DNA of 64,000 bases from Sarcophilus harrisii (taxonomy: Eukaryota; Chordata; Mammalia; Dasyuromorphia; Dasyuridae). The notes below the pieces were generated by a model that saw only the letters and a list, made by a program, of their open reading frames with translations, was not told the DNA's origin and searched no databases. The translations under genes were made by a program, and so were the position numbers. Location: contig NC_045429.1 of the NCBI RefSeq assembly GCF_902635505.1, positions 35,720,257-35,784,256 on the forward strand, written 5' to 3'. Positions 34,045 to 40,039 of the stretch are shown one piece after another (the stretch's first letter is position 1; each line of letters starts with the position of its first letter).

Positions 34045-35792
34045 CTTAACTATAGCCTGCTTGGAGAAAAGGTGGGAGGGATGAAAGGAGGAAAAAAGAA
34101 TAAAGTAAAAAAGTATACAGCAGGGAACAAAATAATAACCTAAAAGGAAGCAAAGAAAAGATGGACACTCATGAATATAATTTTCTTCTACTATTATATA
34201 ATCCTTTCTTGAATTGGAAATTTATTATTATATATTTTGAATCCTCTCTGATGTTCTGCTGGGCACATGACAATATTCTGTTTTGTTTTGTTTTGTTTTC
34301 CTTTTCTATCTTTCTTTTTTCTATTCTGCTTTTTTTAAATAAACAGAAAAGTTTAAAAAATAAGAAATAATGAGCAGGATACTCAAAAAAATCTGGAAAG
34401 ACTTACATGAACTGATGCAAAGTGAAGTGAGTAGAACCAGGAGAACATTTTACACAGTAACAGCAATATTGTACAATGATTGACTGTGAATGACCTAGTT
34501 ATTCTCAGCAATACAATGATCCAAAACAATTCCAAAAGATTTATGATAAAAAAAATGCTATCCATATCTAGATAAAAACTGATAAAAGTCTGTAGATTGA
34601 AGTATCCTTTATTTTTGTTTTGTTTTGTTTTTTGAGGGGGAGGGAGAGATTTGTTTTCTTTCACAGTGTAATTAATATGAAAATATGTTGTGCAATGATT
34701 TCACATGTATAGCATATATATTATTAATATATATAATTATAATAATATTTGTAATATTGTTATAATATATGTTATATATATAATTATTTCTCAGTGAAGG
34801 GGGGAGGAGAGGAAAAGAATTTGAAAATCAAAAATTAAAAAAATGAATTTAAAAATGTTTTTACATGTAATTGGAAAAATAAGATAAAAACTATTTTGAC
34901 TATCTAAAATCAATTTTTCAAATGTGTAAATAGTTACTAAAATAAGAGTATTAAACTTAAACCAATGTTAACATTGTATAGTTTATTATACATTTTTATG
35001 TTTTATTTTCTTCAGAAATTATCAGCCATTCCTGTTACAGCATTCTGTAGCAAGTACAAAAAAGAGTTTGAGAAATATGTACGTTTTTGCTTCATTAAAG
35101 TAAGTTTACATTAGTGAATCACAGAATTTACTTTGGTGCCAGAGAGGCGGGGACAGAGACACAGACAGACAAGCAAAACCAAACGCTGAGAATACACAAA
35201 CAAGCAAAAAGACAAACAGCCCCAGCCCTCAAGGAACTTAGAGTCTAACGGGGGAAGACGGTCATAAAATGGTTGGCAGACAAGGTCAGGAAGGTGTTCG
35301 GGGAATCCTTAGCTGGCTATTTTCCAGAAGGATGAAGGCTGCTGGTGCTGGCTCCAGGCCTTGAGGGCTGTTCTGTTCTGGAAGTGCTTGTAGCTCAAAC
35401 ACATCACACACATCACTAGTTTTAAGTTTCTGCTAGTCCTACAAAGCCTAGAGCACCATCTCCCTCCCTCCCACCTAAAAAGTCGTCTTCCTTCACAGTT
35501 ACCCCAAACCCTTTCTCCTCCATGAAGACTTTGACAATGATCAAGCCATTTCTTGCCTAGCACTTAGTGTATTGTTAGTTATTGAAATAGGCTATAAGTT
35601 CCTGAAATAAAAAGGAACGATGACTGGAGCAATTTTTTTAACCTATCAGTCCCTCTATTCCTGGGGATAATAAATACTTGTTAAATTATAAGTGTTAGAA
35701 ATTTTGGTAATAATTATATTCTTAATTTGCAGCAAGACAGTACCCTAGATGCTTTCGAGAAGATCATCAAGAACTGGACAAAGAAATCCTAA
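4884..35792 (+). CDS. KYAT3: Kynurenine aminotransferase 3, partial (ten 3' coding exons, split gene)
   Basis: The product transaminates L-kynurenine to kynurenic acid and also acts on glutamine and other amino acids as a cysteine-S-conjugate beta-lyase type enzyme (family knowledge: fold-type I PLP aminotransferase, subgroup I). Coding pieces are 4884-5033, 7021-7107, 7760-7885, 7976-8096, 12663-12739, 19868-19957, 25480-25666, 27904-27977, 35016-35099 and 35733-35792. They total 1056 bases, 351 codons plus TAA, with no internal stop and with matching phases at every junction. Key residues seen: Asn in NTPHNPTG (7871-7873), Asp and Tyr in SDEVYEW (8045-8047, 8054-8056), the PLP Schiff-base Lys in SAGKTF (12713-12715) and the carboxylate-binding Arg in YVRFCF (35082-35084). 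The human protein is about 454 residues, so roughly 100 N-terminal residues, including any mitochondrial leader, lie upstream. KYAT1 is the close paralogue; SNP-like details such as VTGWKLGWSIGP and FVKWM favour KYAT3. The downstream neighbour GTF2B supports this. Confidence 0.95.
5290..6500 (+). mobile_element. L1-type 3' region, interrupted
   Basis: The segment 5290-5690 is a worn copy of a marsupial L1-type 3' UTR: it shares the 'cctgggaagacttgta', 'caacaacattgtaaag' and 'gaaagacttgagaactctaat' words of that sequence. The purine-rich terminal part ('gggagggagggaggaaga', 'tttggaactcaaaatttt') reappears at 6333-6500. The roughly 640 bases between look like later, unrelated DNA inserted into it. 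Confidence 0.55.
6085..6185 (+). mobile_element. Possible hAT-type DNA transposon fragment
   Basis: The words 'cagggtgtcaaactcaaa' and 'ttagaaaaccacaaatta' resemble the end of a common mammalian non-autonomous DNA transposon. Only one end is convincing, so the family is unsure. Confidence 0.3.
6620..6730 (+). mobile_element. L2 3' end
   Basis: The order 'aaactctgaaagtgcaggga', 'tagcacagtagctggtgcat' and 'ttaataaattcttg' follows the conserved 3' end of L2 LINEs. Confidence 0.6.
7021..7107 (+). CDS. KYAT3: KYAT3 exon [20 protein letters not shown]
   Basis: This exon has 29 codons, phase 0 at both ends, after tttctcag and before gtgagt. [10 protein letters not shown] matches the segment whose aromatic residue stacks on the PLP ring in aminotransferases of this group. 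It ends PVSLPLRL. Confidence 0.95.
7760..7885 (+). CDS. KYAT3: KYAT3 exon with NTPHNPTGK
   Basis: This exon has 42 codons, phase 0 at both ends, between tcctag and gtaagt. It contains DLEELESKF and NTPHNPTGK; the Asn before Pro (7871-7873) hydrogen-bonds the PLP 3'-oxygen in this family. The upstream intron (7108-7759) is AT-rich with no repeat I can name. Confidence 0.95.
7886..7975 (+). other. KYAT3: KYAT3 90-base intron
   Basis: A very short intron, gtaagt to ttttag, separates the PLP-Asn exon from the PLP-Asp/Tyr exon. It has a good polypyrimidine tract ('tcctttatatatttttg') and no repeat. Confidence 0.9.
7976..8096 (+). CDS. KYAT3: KYAT3 exon with SDEVYEW
   Basis: This exon has 40 codons plus one base (phase 1 out). 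SDEVYEW gives the Asp that pairs with the PLP pyridine nitrogen and the Tyr that contacts O3'. The donor gtacta at 8097 is weaker than the others, but the G left at 8096 joins CT of the next exon to make Ala, as the family requires (KI-A-T). Confidence 0.93.
8360..8530 (+). mobile_element. tRNA-headed SINE remnant
   Basis: The order of 'gaccagcatggtggcatata', 'gggtgcaagtc' and 'gagaaagtcacttagacttg', then 'cagcaattgcagaatg' and 'ggtagaggga', follows the marsupial SINE layout of promoter head, B-box region and tail. It is strongly diverged. Confidence 0.5.
8727..8807. repeat. (TA)n microsatellite
   Basis: An almost pure TA run of about 80 bases with a few TG/GT interruptions. Confidence 0.95.
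8980..10015 (+). repeat. Unassigned interspersed repeat, interrupted
   Basis: The words 'ctaagcactggggatataaa', 'cttaaggaactcataatgta' and 'ggaaaggtttcttgtagaag' recur in the window as 'tctcaaggaacttatactct' (22790-23000), 'ccctcaaggaacttagagtc' (35145-35300) and at 61865-61970. The copy breaks off near 9235 and seems to resume near 9830 ('gatatttgagctgagtttta'). The roughly 590 bases between (9240-9825) are an insertion of unknown type. I do not know the family name. Confidence 0.5.
11985..12390 (+). mobile_element. L3/CR1 LINE 3' remnant
   Basis: The words 'gtgaaggaactgaagatatt', 'aacctagaaaaagaggatgg', 'ttcttggtcccagaggacag' and 'gtcttcagtcaaaggccaga' follow in order the C-terminal ORF2 and 3' UTR of L3/CR1 LINEs. 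A duplicated 'ttagtttccaggagtcttca' word occurs near 12285-12320. Confidence 0.65.
12663..12739 (+). CDS. KYAT3: KYAT3 exon with the PLP lysine
   Basis: Two bases complete Ala, then 25 codons from TLPGMWERT to SVTGWK. It is flanked by acag and gtaaaa. The Lys codon at 12713-12715 within [12 protein letters not shown] is the one that forms the Schiff base with PLP (equivalent to K247 of human KYAT1). Both neighbouring introns are long (4.6 and 7.1 kb). Confidence 0.96.
13003..13150 (+). mobile_element. tRNA-headed marsupial SINE with poly(A)
   Basis: It begins 'ggggcagctaggtggcacag', carries 'tgtgtgaccctgggcaagtc' and ends in an A-run. This is the classic marsupial SINE (WSINE/MdoSINE type). 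Confidence 0.85.
13265..13304. repeat. (TA)n microsatellite
   Basis: A pure TA run of 40 bases. Confidence 0.97.
13370..13470 (+). mobile_element. SINE tail fragment
   Basis: 'cacctaaatccaattacacc', 'cctatgatgtcattggccct' and 'ggagatgaacaacaatc' match the 3' tail of a marsupial SINE with the 'gatgtcatggtcctctt' end. Confidence 0.5.
13803..13960 (+). mobile_element. tRNA-headed marsupial SINE, well preserved
   Basis: It begins 'gggggcagttaggtggcaca' and runs through 'aggaggacctgagttcaaat' and 'ccctgggtaagtcactta' to an AAT-rich tail (AATAATAATAATAAT). Confidence 0.88.
14160..14990 (-). mobile_element. L1-type 3' end, antisense
   Basis: Read on the minus strand it shows the 3' region with 'cattcaccaattaatgagca' in antisense, 'tgaacatagccccaaattt' and similar words. 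It stops abruptly at about 14990, where sense L1 sequence begins. Confidence 0.65.
14990..17405 (+). mobile_element. L1 ORF2 remnant and 3' UTR
   Basis: ORF2 pieces are seen: 'gcaggggtagcaatcatgat', an open stretch at 15143-15370 ([33 protein letters not shown]), 'tggaagaacaaaagggcaag' and 'aagcagtggtaatcaaaacc'. These are followed by a 3' UTR with 'cattgttggtaaaattgtga', 'gagcaatttggaactatgcc' and a purine-rich end at about 17400. It has large internal losses and several broken frames, so no functional reverse transcriptase remains. Confidence 0.75.
17405..18220 (-). mobile_element. L1/HAL1-type 5' UTR and ORF1 start, antisense
   Basis: The 'catttgtccaattg' and 'taggccaattctatttttaa' words are antisense ORF1 coiled-coil coding. 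'ctggaactgcaacccagaac'-like sequence near 18135 and onward is antisense 5' UTR. It may be the other part of the element at 14160-14990, split by the sense L1 between, although the ORF1 C-terminal part is absent. Confidence 0.55.
18440..18680 (-). mobile_element. CORE-SINE of MAR1 type, antisense
   Basis: On the + strand it reads 'ttcatttggggttttcttag', 'acagatgaggaaactgaggc', 'ttgtccaggatcacacagct' and 'cacctagctatccccc', the reverse complement of a near full-length MAR1 CORE-SINE. Confidence 0.85.
19868..19957 (+). CDS. KYAT3: KYAT3 exon [20 protein letters not shown]
   Basis: This exon has 30 codons, phase 0 at both ends, between cttag and gtaagt. It continues the PLP-lysine motif (GWK-LGWSIGP) and ends at YTCATPLQ, which lies by the active site in this family. 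Confidence 0.95.
21125..21300 (+). mobile_element. tRNA-headed SINE with a short internal repeat
   Basis: 'gagtcaggaaaacttgagtt' and 'caaatccccggttttgacac' give the B-box region. The middle carries repeated 'gggctgcct' units (about 21215-21240) followed by a diverged tail. Confidence 0.6.
21340..22205 (+). mobile_element. L2 LINE 3' portion, sense
   Basis: The pieces follow the L2 end in order: 'gcctgtctctccagaattcg', 'ccttgcctgtcttataaaat', 'agctcttggaaggcaagaat' and 'gtatccccagcattttagct'. The copy ends in 'gcactgaataaatcttactg'. Confidence 0.6.
22300..22490 (+). mobile_element. tRNA-headed SINE, sense
   Basis: 'tggaaccaggaagacctggg', 'ttgagctctgact' and 'ttccagtcagcatc' fit a diverged marsupial SINE body. 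Confidence 0.5.
22790..23000 (+). repeat. Unassigned interspersed repeat
   Basis: It shares 'gctctcaaggaacttatact' and 'atgagctgggcctggaaggg' with the unassigned family at 8980-10015. Confidence 0.45.
23049..23061 (+). promoter_or_regulatory. CTCF-like core motif
   Basis: CCACTAGGGGGCC matches the CCASYAGRKGGC core of CTCF sites, with a further CCA just upstream. It lies in a KYAT3 intron between repeats. This is a sequence match only; occupancy is not shown. Confidence 0.45.
24287..24369. repeat. (TA)n(TG)n(TA)n microsatellite
   Basis: TA repeats flank about 50 bases of TG repeats. Confidence 0.95.
24430..25295 (+). mobile_element. L1 3' end, sense, well preserved
   Basis: It reads through 'cattgttggtagagctgtga', 'gttctggagaacaatgtgga', 'tgggcctgtatcctaaaaag', 'ggcttggagagacctacatg' and the terminal purine block 'gaaggaaaggaggaaaaaaa', then ends near 'tttaataaacttgg'. 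It is 5'-truncated before ORF2. Confidence 0.8.
25480..25666 (+). CDS. KYAT3: KYAT3 exon [14 protein letters not shown] to VIADVSVL
   Basis: This exon has 62 codons plus one base (phase 1 out), after aacag. It covers [18 protein letters not shown] and [12 protein letters not shown], the start of the small domain. Two overlapping donors exist, gtaagt at 25667 and gtaaaa at 25671. Only the first keeps the next exon in frame (AAT Asn across the junction). Confidence 0.95.
25667..27903 (+). other. KYAT3: KYAT3 intron, 2.2 kb
   Basis: It contains an L2 copy at 26330-26945. The parts 25680-26320 and 26950-27900 are AT-rich with no feature I recognise. Confidence 0.8.
26330..26945 (+). mobile_element. 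L2 LINE, ORF2 end and 3' UTR
   Basis: 'ctaaagttaccaataatctc', 'gccaaatccaatagcctttt' and 'atcttcctaaagtgcaagat' are L2 ORF2 words in the right order. The 3' end follows with 'aggacttagaacagaggctg'. Internal deletions are large. Confidence 0.7.
27904..27977 (+). CDS. KYAT3: KYAT3 exon [20 protein letters not shown]
   Basis: Two bases complete Asn, then 24 codons to IKNK. It is flanked by tttag and gtaata. YDYKFVKWM matches the KYAT3 small-domain segment. Confidence 0.95.
29081..29113. repeat. (CA)n plus poly(A) inside HAL1
   Basis: Ten CA units are followed by a run of A. Confidence 0.95.
32770..34340 (+). repeat. Tandemly duplicated 3' region of the nested element
   Basis: Two diverged copies are offset by about 800 bases. 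Shared words include 'gaagacaaggga', 'ttaagtaatag', 'aaatctgcatt', 'atgtcagcc' and 'acatgacaatattctgtttt'. Each contains TG/TA microsatellite sequence, and copy 1 ends in an A-rich run with AATAAAATAAAA near 33521. Confidence 0.75.
33999..34041. repeat. (TA)n microsatellite
   Basis: A TA run within the second 3' copy. Confidence 0.95.
35016..35099 (+). CDS. KYAT3: KYAT3 exon [11 protein letters not shown] to VRFCFIK
   Basis: This exon has 28 codons, phase 0, between ttcag and gtaagt. The Arg of YVRFCF (35082-35084) binds the substrate alpha-carboxylate in this family (R398 of human KYAT1). The linker CSKYKKEF appears one residue shorter than the human counterpart as I recall it. Confidence 0.95.
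35145..35300 (+). repeat. Unassigned interspersed repeat fragment
   Basis: 'gccctcaaggaacttagagt' and 'aggtcaggaaggtgttc' belong to the unassigned family seen at 8980-10015. It lies in the 633-base last intron (35100-35732). Confidence 0.45.
35733..35792 (+). CDS. KYAT3: KYAT3 last coding exon and stop
   Basis: [19 protein letters not shown] is followed by TAA at 35790-35792. The exon follows a tttgcag acceptor. DSTLDA-EKIIK-W matches the C-terminal helix of KYAT3, and the end position agrees with the family. Confidence 0.95.
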   Translation, partial: QDSTLDAFEKIIKNWTKKS

Positions 35793-35890
35793 TTTTTGCC
35801 AACCTACCACTTGTGTGGCTTTTGTAATTTGACAAAATGAAGTTGCTGCCACCTGCTGGATACTGAAAAATAAATCTTTTAGTACAAATA
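35793..35890 (+). other. KYAT3: KYAT3 3' UTR (short form)
   Basis: About 100 bases run from the stop to the first AATAAA signal. A longer form using later signals cannot be excluded. Confidence 0.55.
35869..35874 (+). terminator. KYAT3: Polyadenylation signal AATAAA
   Basis: A canonical hexamer lies 77 bases after the stop, with T-rich sequence further downstream. Confidence 0.65.
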
Positions 35891-35892
35891 AT

Positions 35893-38450
35893 ACAACTTT
35901 TTGAATGTTATAGGACACTGTCATTTATTGTGGAGACTTTAAAGGAAAATTAGTGGAAATATTAAAAAATGTTGACTGTTGGGTGCAAGAAAAAATGGAA
36001 AGAACTACAAATAGCTGCATTTCAGAGTTCCGGCAAATCTTCCAGGCAAAACTTCTTCGTACTCTATATATTCTTCATACTATGTATTAACTACATTTTT
36101 CTTCCCAAAGTGTCAGATCTAAAATATTAGATATTTTATATAATTTTACTATTATTTATAGAATGTTATATATGTTACTTTACACATTAGGATACTTCAT
36201 ATAAAGTTTTTCTCCCTTGCCACTTCAGTGTGAAATTTTCCAATATGGAAGAGGAAAATTAAGGATTTCCTAGGAATATTTACCACATGCTAACAAAACC
36301 ATCATTTTCCTTTCATAGAGAATCACGTTACAAATTTGGTTATTTAACAGCGCTCATTCCCATGCTTAGCCAATACAAATTTAGAACCAGGAACCTGGAA
36401 CAAGACTCTGGACATAGTGGGGACATAATTCTTGGTAAATCAGAGAAACTTCCAAGTACAATCTTAGTCTTTTAAATTTATTTTCTAAAAATTATATGAA
36501 GCTTTCTTCTACAGTTTACAGAGCAAATTAATTTCCAGAATTTTACAAGATGCATAAATCAAAAAGTGCAATATGTATTCTTAAATTCGTTTAAAAAAAT
36601 TTCAAGATTCCTTTTGTAAATTTTTGAGGAGAAAAACTCAAAGAGTTCTGGTCTTTCATCCTTGAAATGGGTTTTGAAAGATAGAAGTTTTGGGAAAATA
36701 GGAAAGAAAAGCTAAAATTGAAGTAAATTCTATAGCAATTCATGTATATTCCCTAAAAGATAAAAAATAGTTAAAAGTTTTATAATTCATAAAGGATGAC
36801 AACTTATTTCTACTTAATTGGCCATAATAGAAAAACATTATACTTTGACTTCTTAGCTAAAAAAATTTTGCCTTCTTAGCTAAAAAAATTTTGCCATCAA
36901 ACAGGTTAGATAACATAGAAAATAGCACCATATCTGATCTGGAAGAAACGGCAGCAGCTGTATAGCATGATGAGATTAATATTGATTGGAGAGCCAATTA
37001 TTTCTACAATTTATTCTAAGCGATCCCAAGATTGCTGTTTGTCAGCAGGTGAACTTCCTGTCTAATTGGGATGATTGGCTAATTAGATGTATCCTCTCTC
37101 AGTAGCAATGAAATGAAGCCCAATCTCTTAGTTTAGTGGGTTGTCTCCCTATTGAATTATCCAAGGCTAAAGGAAGCCTTCACTTGATCTGGTAATAATT
37201 TCTGATTTTATGTATTCTGGTAATTTTGGAAGTAGCTAATTTTAATCAGAAGCCTGGTGGGGGAGGGCAAGTAGAAGGAAATTAGAAATATCTGTTGGCA
37301 GAAGTATCATTACATATGTTTATCTTCCCAATCTTCATGCTTCAGGACTGATCATTTGAACTTTTTAGTCCGTGAGTATAGGCAATGACTTTCAATAACA
37401 AAAATTTGCTTGAAGTTCAGACCTCTAAATATTTTACTAAATTTATTTCAACTACCAATATTGTTCAGATTAGCATTTTTAAGAGCAAACTTTAAAACCT
37501 TTGTTGGAACTTTGATATGACACCAACCAATAGAAACTATATAATAGATCCTGTCACACAAAGAGATTTTAAATTTGTTATCCAAATCTTTGCTTTTTCT
37601 CCAGAGACAATGTGTTAGCTAAACTTTAGCACATAGCATAGGAGGGATTTAATAGTTGGTTGAATCATAGTTACTGAAACTCAAGCCATCCAGTAATGCC
37701 TTTAAAAATACTGGGCTCTACCTAGTAGTGACCTAGAATAAAAGGGGGGACATAACTAAAAGGAGTTATTTGTCTTCCTGCTGTCTACATTTCTCTGTTG
37801 CATCATTCCTGTTGAGAAAGGCTCGACTATAATCAGTTCCTAAGGATTCGTAATGAAACAGGCTACCCACTTCCTGAGAGAGAATAGAATCAGGGTACAG
37901 ATTAAAACAGTTTTTGGACAAGGCCATTGGGAAATTTTGCTTTTATTAGCTATATGTGTCTGTGACTAGGATTTTTTCTTCCTTTGGGTGTGGTTGGAAA
38001 AATGGGGAAGAAGGTAGAAAAGAAAAGGCAGATTTTCATTGATTGAAAAGAGAAATAAACTTTTTTCAAGAATTCTATGAGTACAATTACTAGAAGTAAA
38101 TGAAAAAGTTAATTTATCTGGGTCTTAAGAGATTTTAAATGGGACACCACAATATTACCCCACCAACCTAAAATCTGATGCAACCTTTGAAATGGGGAGT
38201 CCTTTGGCACAAAGAGTTCTGCCACCTTGGGGAGCTGTTTCTCCATTCAGTAGCTCAGAATCCCAACCCAGAATCCTGGGGGAAAACATAAAGCCTTTAT
38301 GGATCCCCATTATTTTTGTAAATGTATTGTTCATGCCATTACAAAAGGCAAAAAGAGGGAAATTTGTGTACCCCAAATACAGATAAATCCTCAAAGCCTC
38401 AAAATCACCATCTTGGGGATTACTAGTTCTCATTGAGGGACCTCTCAACA
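35893..38450. other. Intergenic, apparently low in repeats
   Basis: AT-rich DNA after KYAT3. I see one 23-base perfect tandem duplication (36849-36894) and no recognisable gene or transposon. It could include alternative 3' UTR of KYAT3. Confidence 0.5.
36849..36894. repeat. 23-base tandem duplication
   Basis: The unit 'cttcttagctaaaaaaattt' plus 'tgc' occurs twice, head to tail and without mismatch. Confidence 0.95.
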
Positions 38451-38454
38451 ATGA

Positions 38455-38640
38455 CAGATGATATATTTTGAGCTGGAAAGGACTTTGCCAGCCTCATTGT
38501 AGAGGTCAGAAAAGTAGACCTGAGCTAAAGAAGTTAGCAGCTTATCAAGATCACAGCAGTGGCAGCCCTGAGATTCGAAATCAGGTCTTTGACTCCAAAT
38601 CCTGACGTCCAGTCTATATCATGCTGCCTTCCTTGGAAAT
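38455..38640 (-). mobile_element. MIR-like old SINE, antisense
   Basis: 'gagctggaaaggactttgcc', 'gatcacagcagtggcagccc' and 'gattcgaaatcaggtcttt' resemble an ancient mammalian SINE body. Confidence 0.45.
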
Positions 38641-38879
38641 CAGCTTTGGTGGTTCCCCGCCTCCAGCTGTCCTCCTACTGGGACCATAGCTCAGTTCCCA
38701 AGCTCTTCTCCCTCTCCCGGGAGAACCCTAGGGTGTCAGTCCTTTTTGTTTTCCTTCAGTCTTACCCTTTTGGTCTGGTCTCTGATAATATACAAATTTC
38801 TTGAAGAAAAATACTTTTATTTTTGTCTTTGTACTCTCAGTACCCACCATTGTGCCTGACATCATCATCATCATCTCAT

Positions 38880-39115
38880 CGTTAACATTTATATAGCACC
38901 TACTGTATGCCAGGCACTATGCTAAGCACTGCACAAATCTTATTTAAGCCTCACAACAACCCTGAGACATAGATGCTATTATTCCCATTTTACAAATGAG
39001 GAAACCGAGGCACATAGAGTTTAAATGATCTGTCTACAATCATGGAGCTAGTAAGCAACTGTGTTGGAATTTGAACTCAGATCTTCCTGACTCCAGATTC
39101 TGCATCATGTGCCTT
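38880..39115 (-). mobile_element. MIR SINE, antisense
   Basis: 'tatagcacctactgtatgcc', 'aggcactatgctaagcactg', 'cattttacaaatgaggaaac' and 'ttgaactcagatcttcctga' are the reverse complement of MIR, near full length. Confidence 0.85.
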
Positions 39116-39349
39116 ATAACATCAACAGCCTCAGAGATGGAGAATGGTCAGTCCATGGCCCATATAAGGCCTGAAAAATCATTTACCAAGGCAACTGCAG
39201 GCGAGGATGAGCTGAACACTAGGTACAACCAGCTCACGCTGCTTGAGTCCTATAAGTTAATCATTTTGCATAGGCCACAAATGGCCCTTGGCAGAGAAAA
39301 GGTTCTCACCTTGACCTAGCTGACTATGTGTTAGTTATGGCTCTGCAGA

Positions 39350-39495
39350 GGTCAATAATAATACCTCAAGTGTCCTTGAAAGTTTGCAAGGTCCTTTACA
39401 AACATTATCTTATTTAATTAATCTGCACAACCATTCATTGAGGTAGATGCTACTACTTATTCCCATTTAACAGAAGAGGGAACCAGAGTAAAGTT
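39350..39495 (-). mobile_element. MIR fragment, antisense
   Basis: 'gtttgcaaggtcctttacaa' and 'ttcccatttaacagaagagg' follow the antisense MIR core. Confidence 0.65.
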
Positions 39496-39514
39496 GGGCA
39501 CCTCATTCCGCATT

Positions 39515-39516
<2 letters not shown>

Positions 39517-39548
<32 letters not shown>
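39517..39548. repeat. (AC)n microsatellite
   Basis: An uninterrupted AC run of about 32 bases. Confidence 0.97.
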
Positions 39549-39549
<1 letters not shown>

Positions 39550-40039
39550 ATCTACTTGTTCATATCCATAATCTCACACAATTTCATATTCATCTCATCT
39601 TTCCCGTATTTCCTTATTTAAAAAGGCAAAGCCAAATTTATGAACTTAACCTGCCAACTCTCTCCCCACCCTAGCTCTCCAGATGAATCATCCAATTTTA
39701 ATGAGTTTAATGAAATCAAATTGTTCTCCTTATAATTTCCCCCCTTCTAAATTTCATATTGTAAGAGGGAATCCTCTTGTTGCATCAATTGCTCAATTTA
39801 CTATTAAGCACACGGTAGGTGCTTACTAAATTCTTATTCTCTTCCCTCCCTCCTCCTGGGACTTTGTTGCAGCCTGAACATATTTCCTACCAGCTTCATA
39901 TCTAACACCACTTCCCAATAGCAACTGGTCCCCAGGATTAAGACATCTTTCTTTCCAGAAGAGCTGTCCCAGACCCCAAGATTTCTAGCTAATGTTTCTG
40001 CTTCTCTGAGCCTCAATAAGCTTCCCCACTGATGAAATC

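Larger units (their letters stand above)
31044..34359 (+). mobile_element. Nested HAL1/L1-type element with 15-base target-site duplication
   Basis: ATAAGAAATAATGAG occurs at 31029-31043 and again at 34360-34374, in the two halves of the host element's 3' UTR, so the ends are certain. The 5' end reads 'gggagaattctaggaagatg' with an AAGATGGCGGCC motif (YY1-like, as in L1 5' UTRs). An ORF1 start lies at 31686-31871 ([20 protein letters not shown], a coiled coil) and ORF1 C-terminal remnants at 32280-32490. No ORF2 follows. The 3' region is present twice (32770-33525 and 33570-34340). A-rich 3' end. Confidence 0.85.
28170..34890 (+). mobile_element. HAL1-type element (ORF1 only), split by a later insertion
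   Basis: The 5' UTR begins near 'aataatgactcaaaatgaat' (28198). The ORF1 coiled-coil start is near 28970 ('cttgaagagttcaaaaaaga') and the ORF1 end near 29460-29840 ('catcaaggaaaactgccctg', 'atggaaattcccaggaatat'). It then passes straight to a 3' UTR with no ORF2, which is the HAL1 plan (half-L1). The 3' UTR stops at 31043 and resumes at 34375, ending near 34890 with 'ggggaggagaggaaaagaat'. ORF1 is broken in several places. A 12-base G run lies in its 5' UTR at 28401-28412. Confidence 0.75.
27978..35015 (+). other. KYAT3: KYAT3 intron, 7.0 kb, nearly filled by HAL1-type elements
   Basis: Almost all of it is one sense HAL1-type element (about 28170-34890) with a second one inserted at 31044-34359. 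The retroelement reads in the same direction as KYAT3. Confidence 0.8.

Noticed and set aside
33483-34664. Phe/Leu/Ser/Tyr-rich frames that look like membrane proteins
   Set aside because: They come from A-rich retroelement 3' UTR and TA/TG microsatellites read in antisense.
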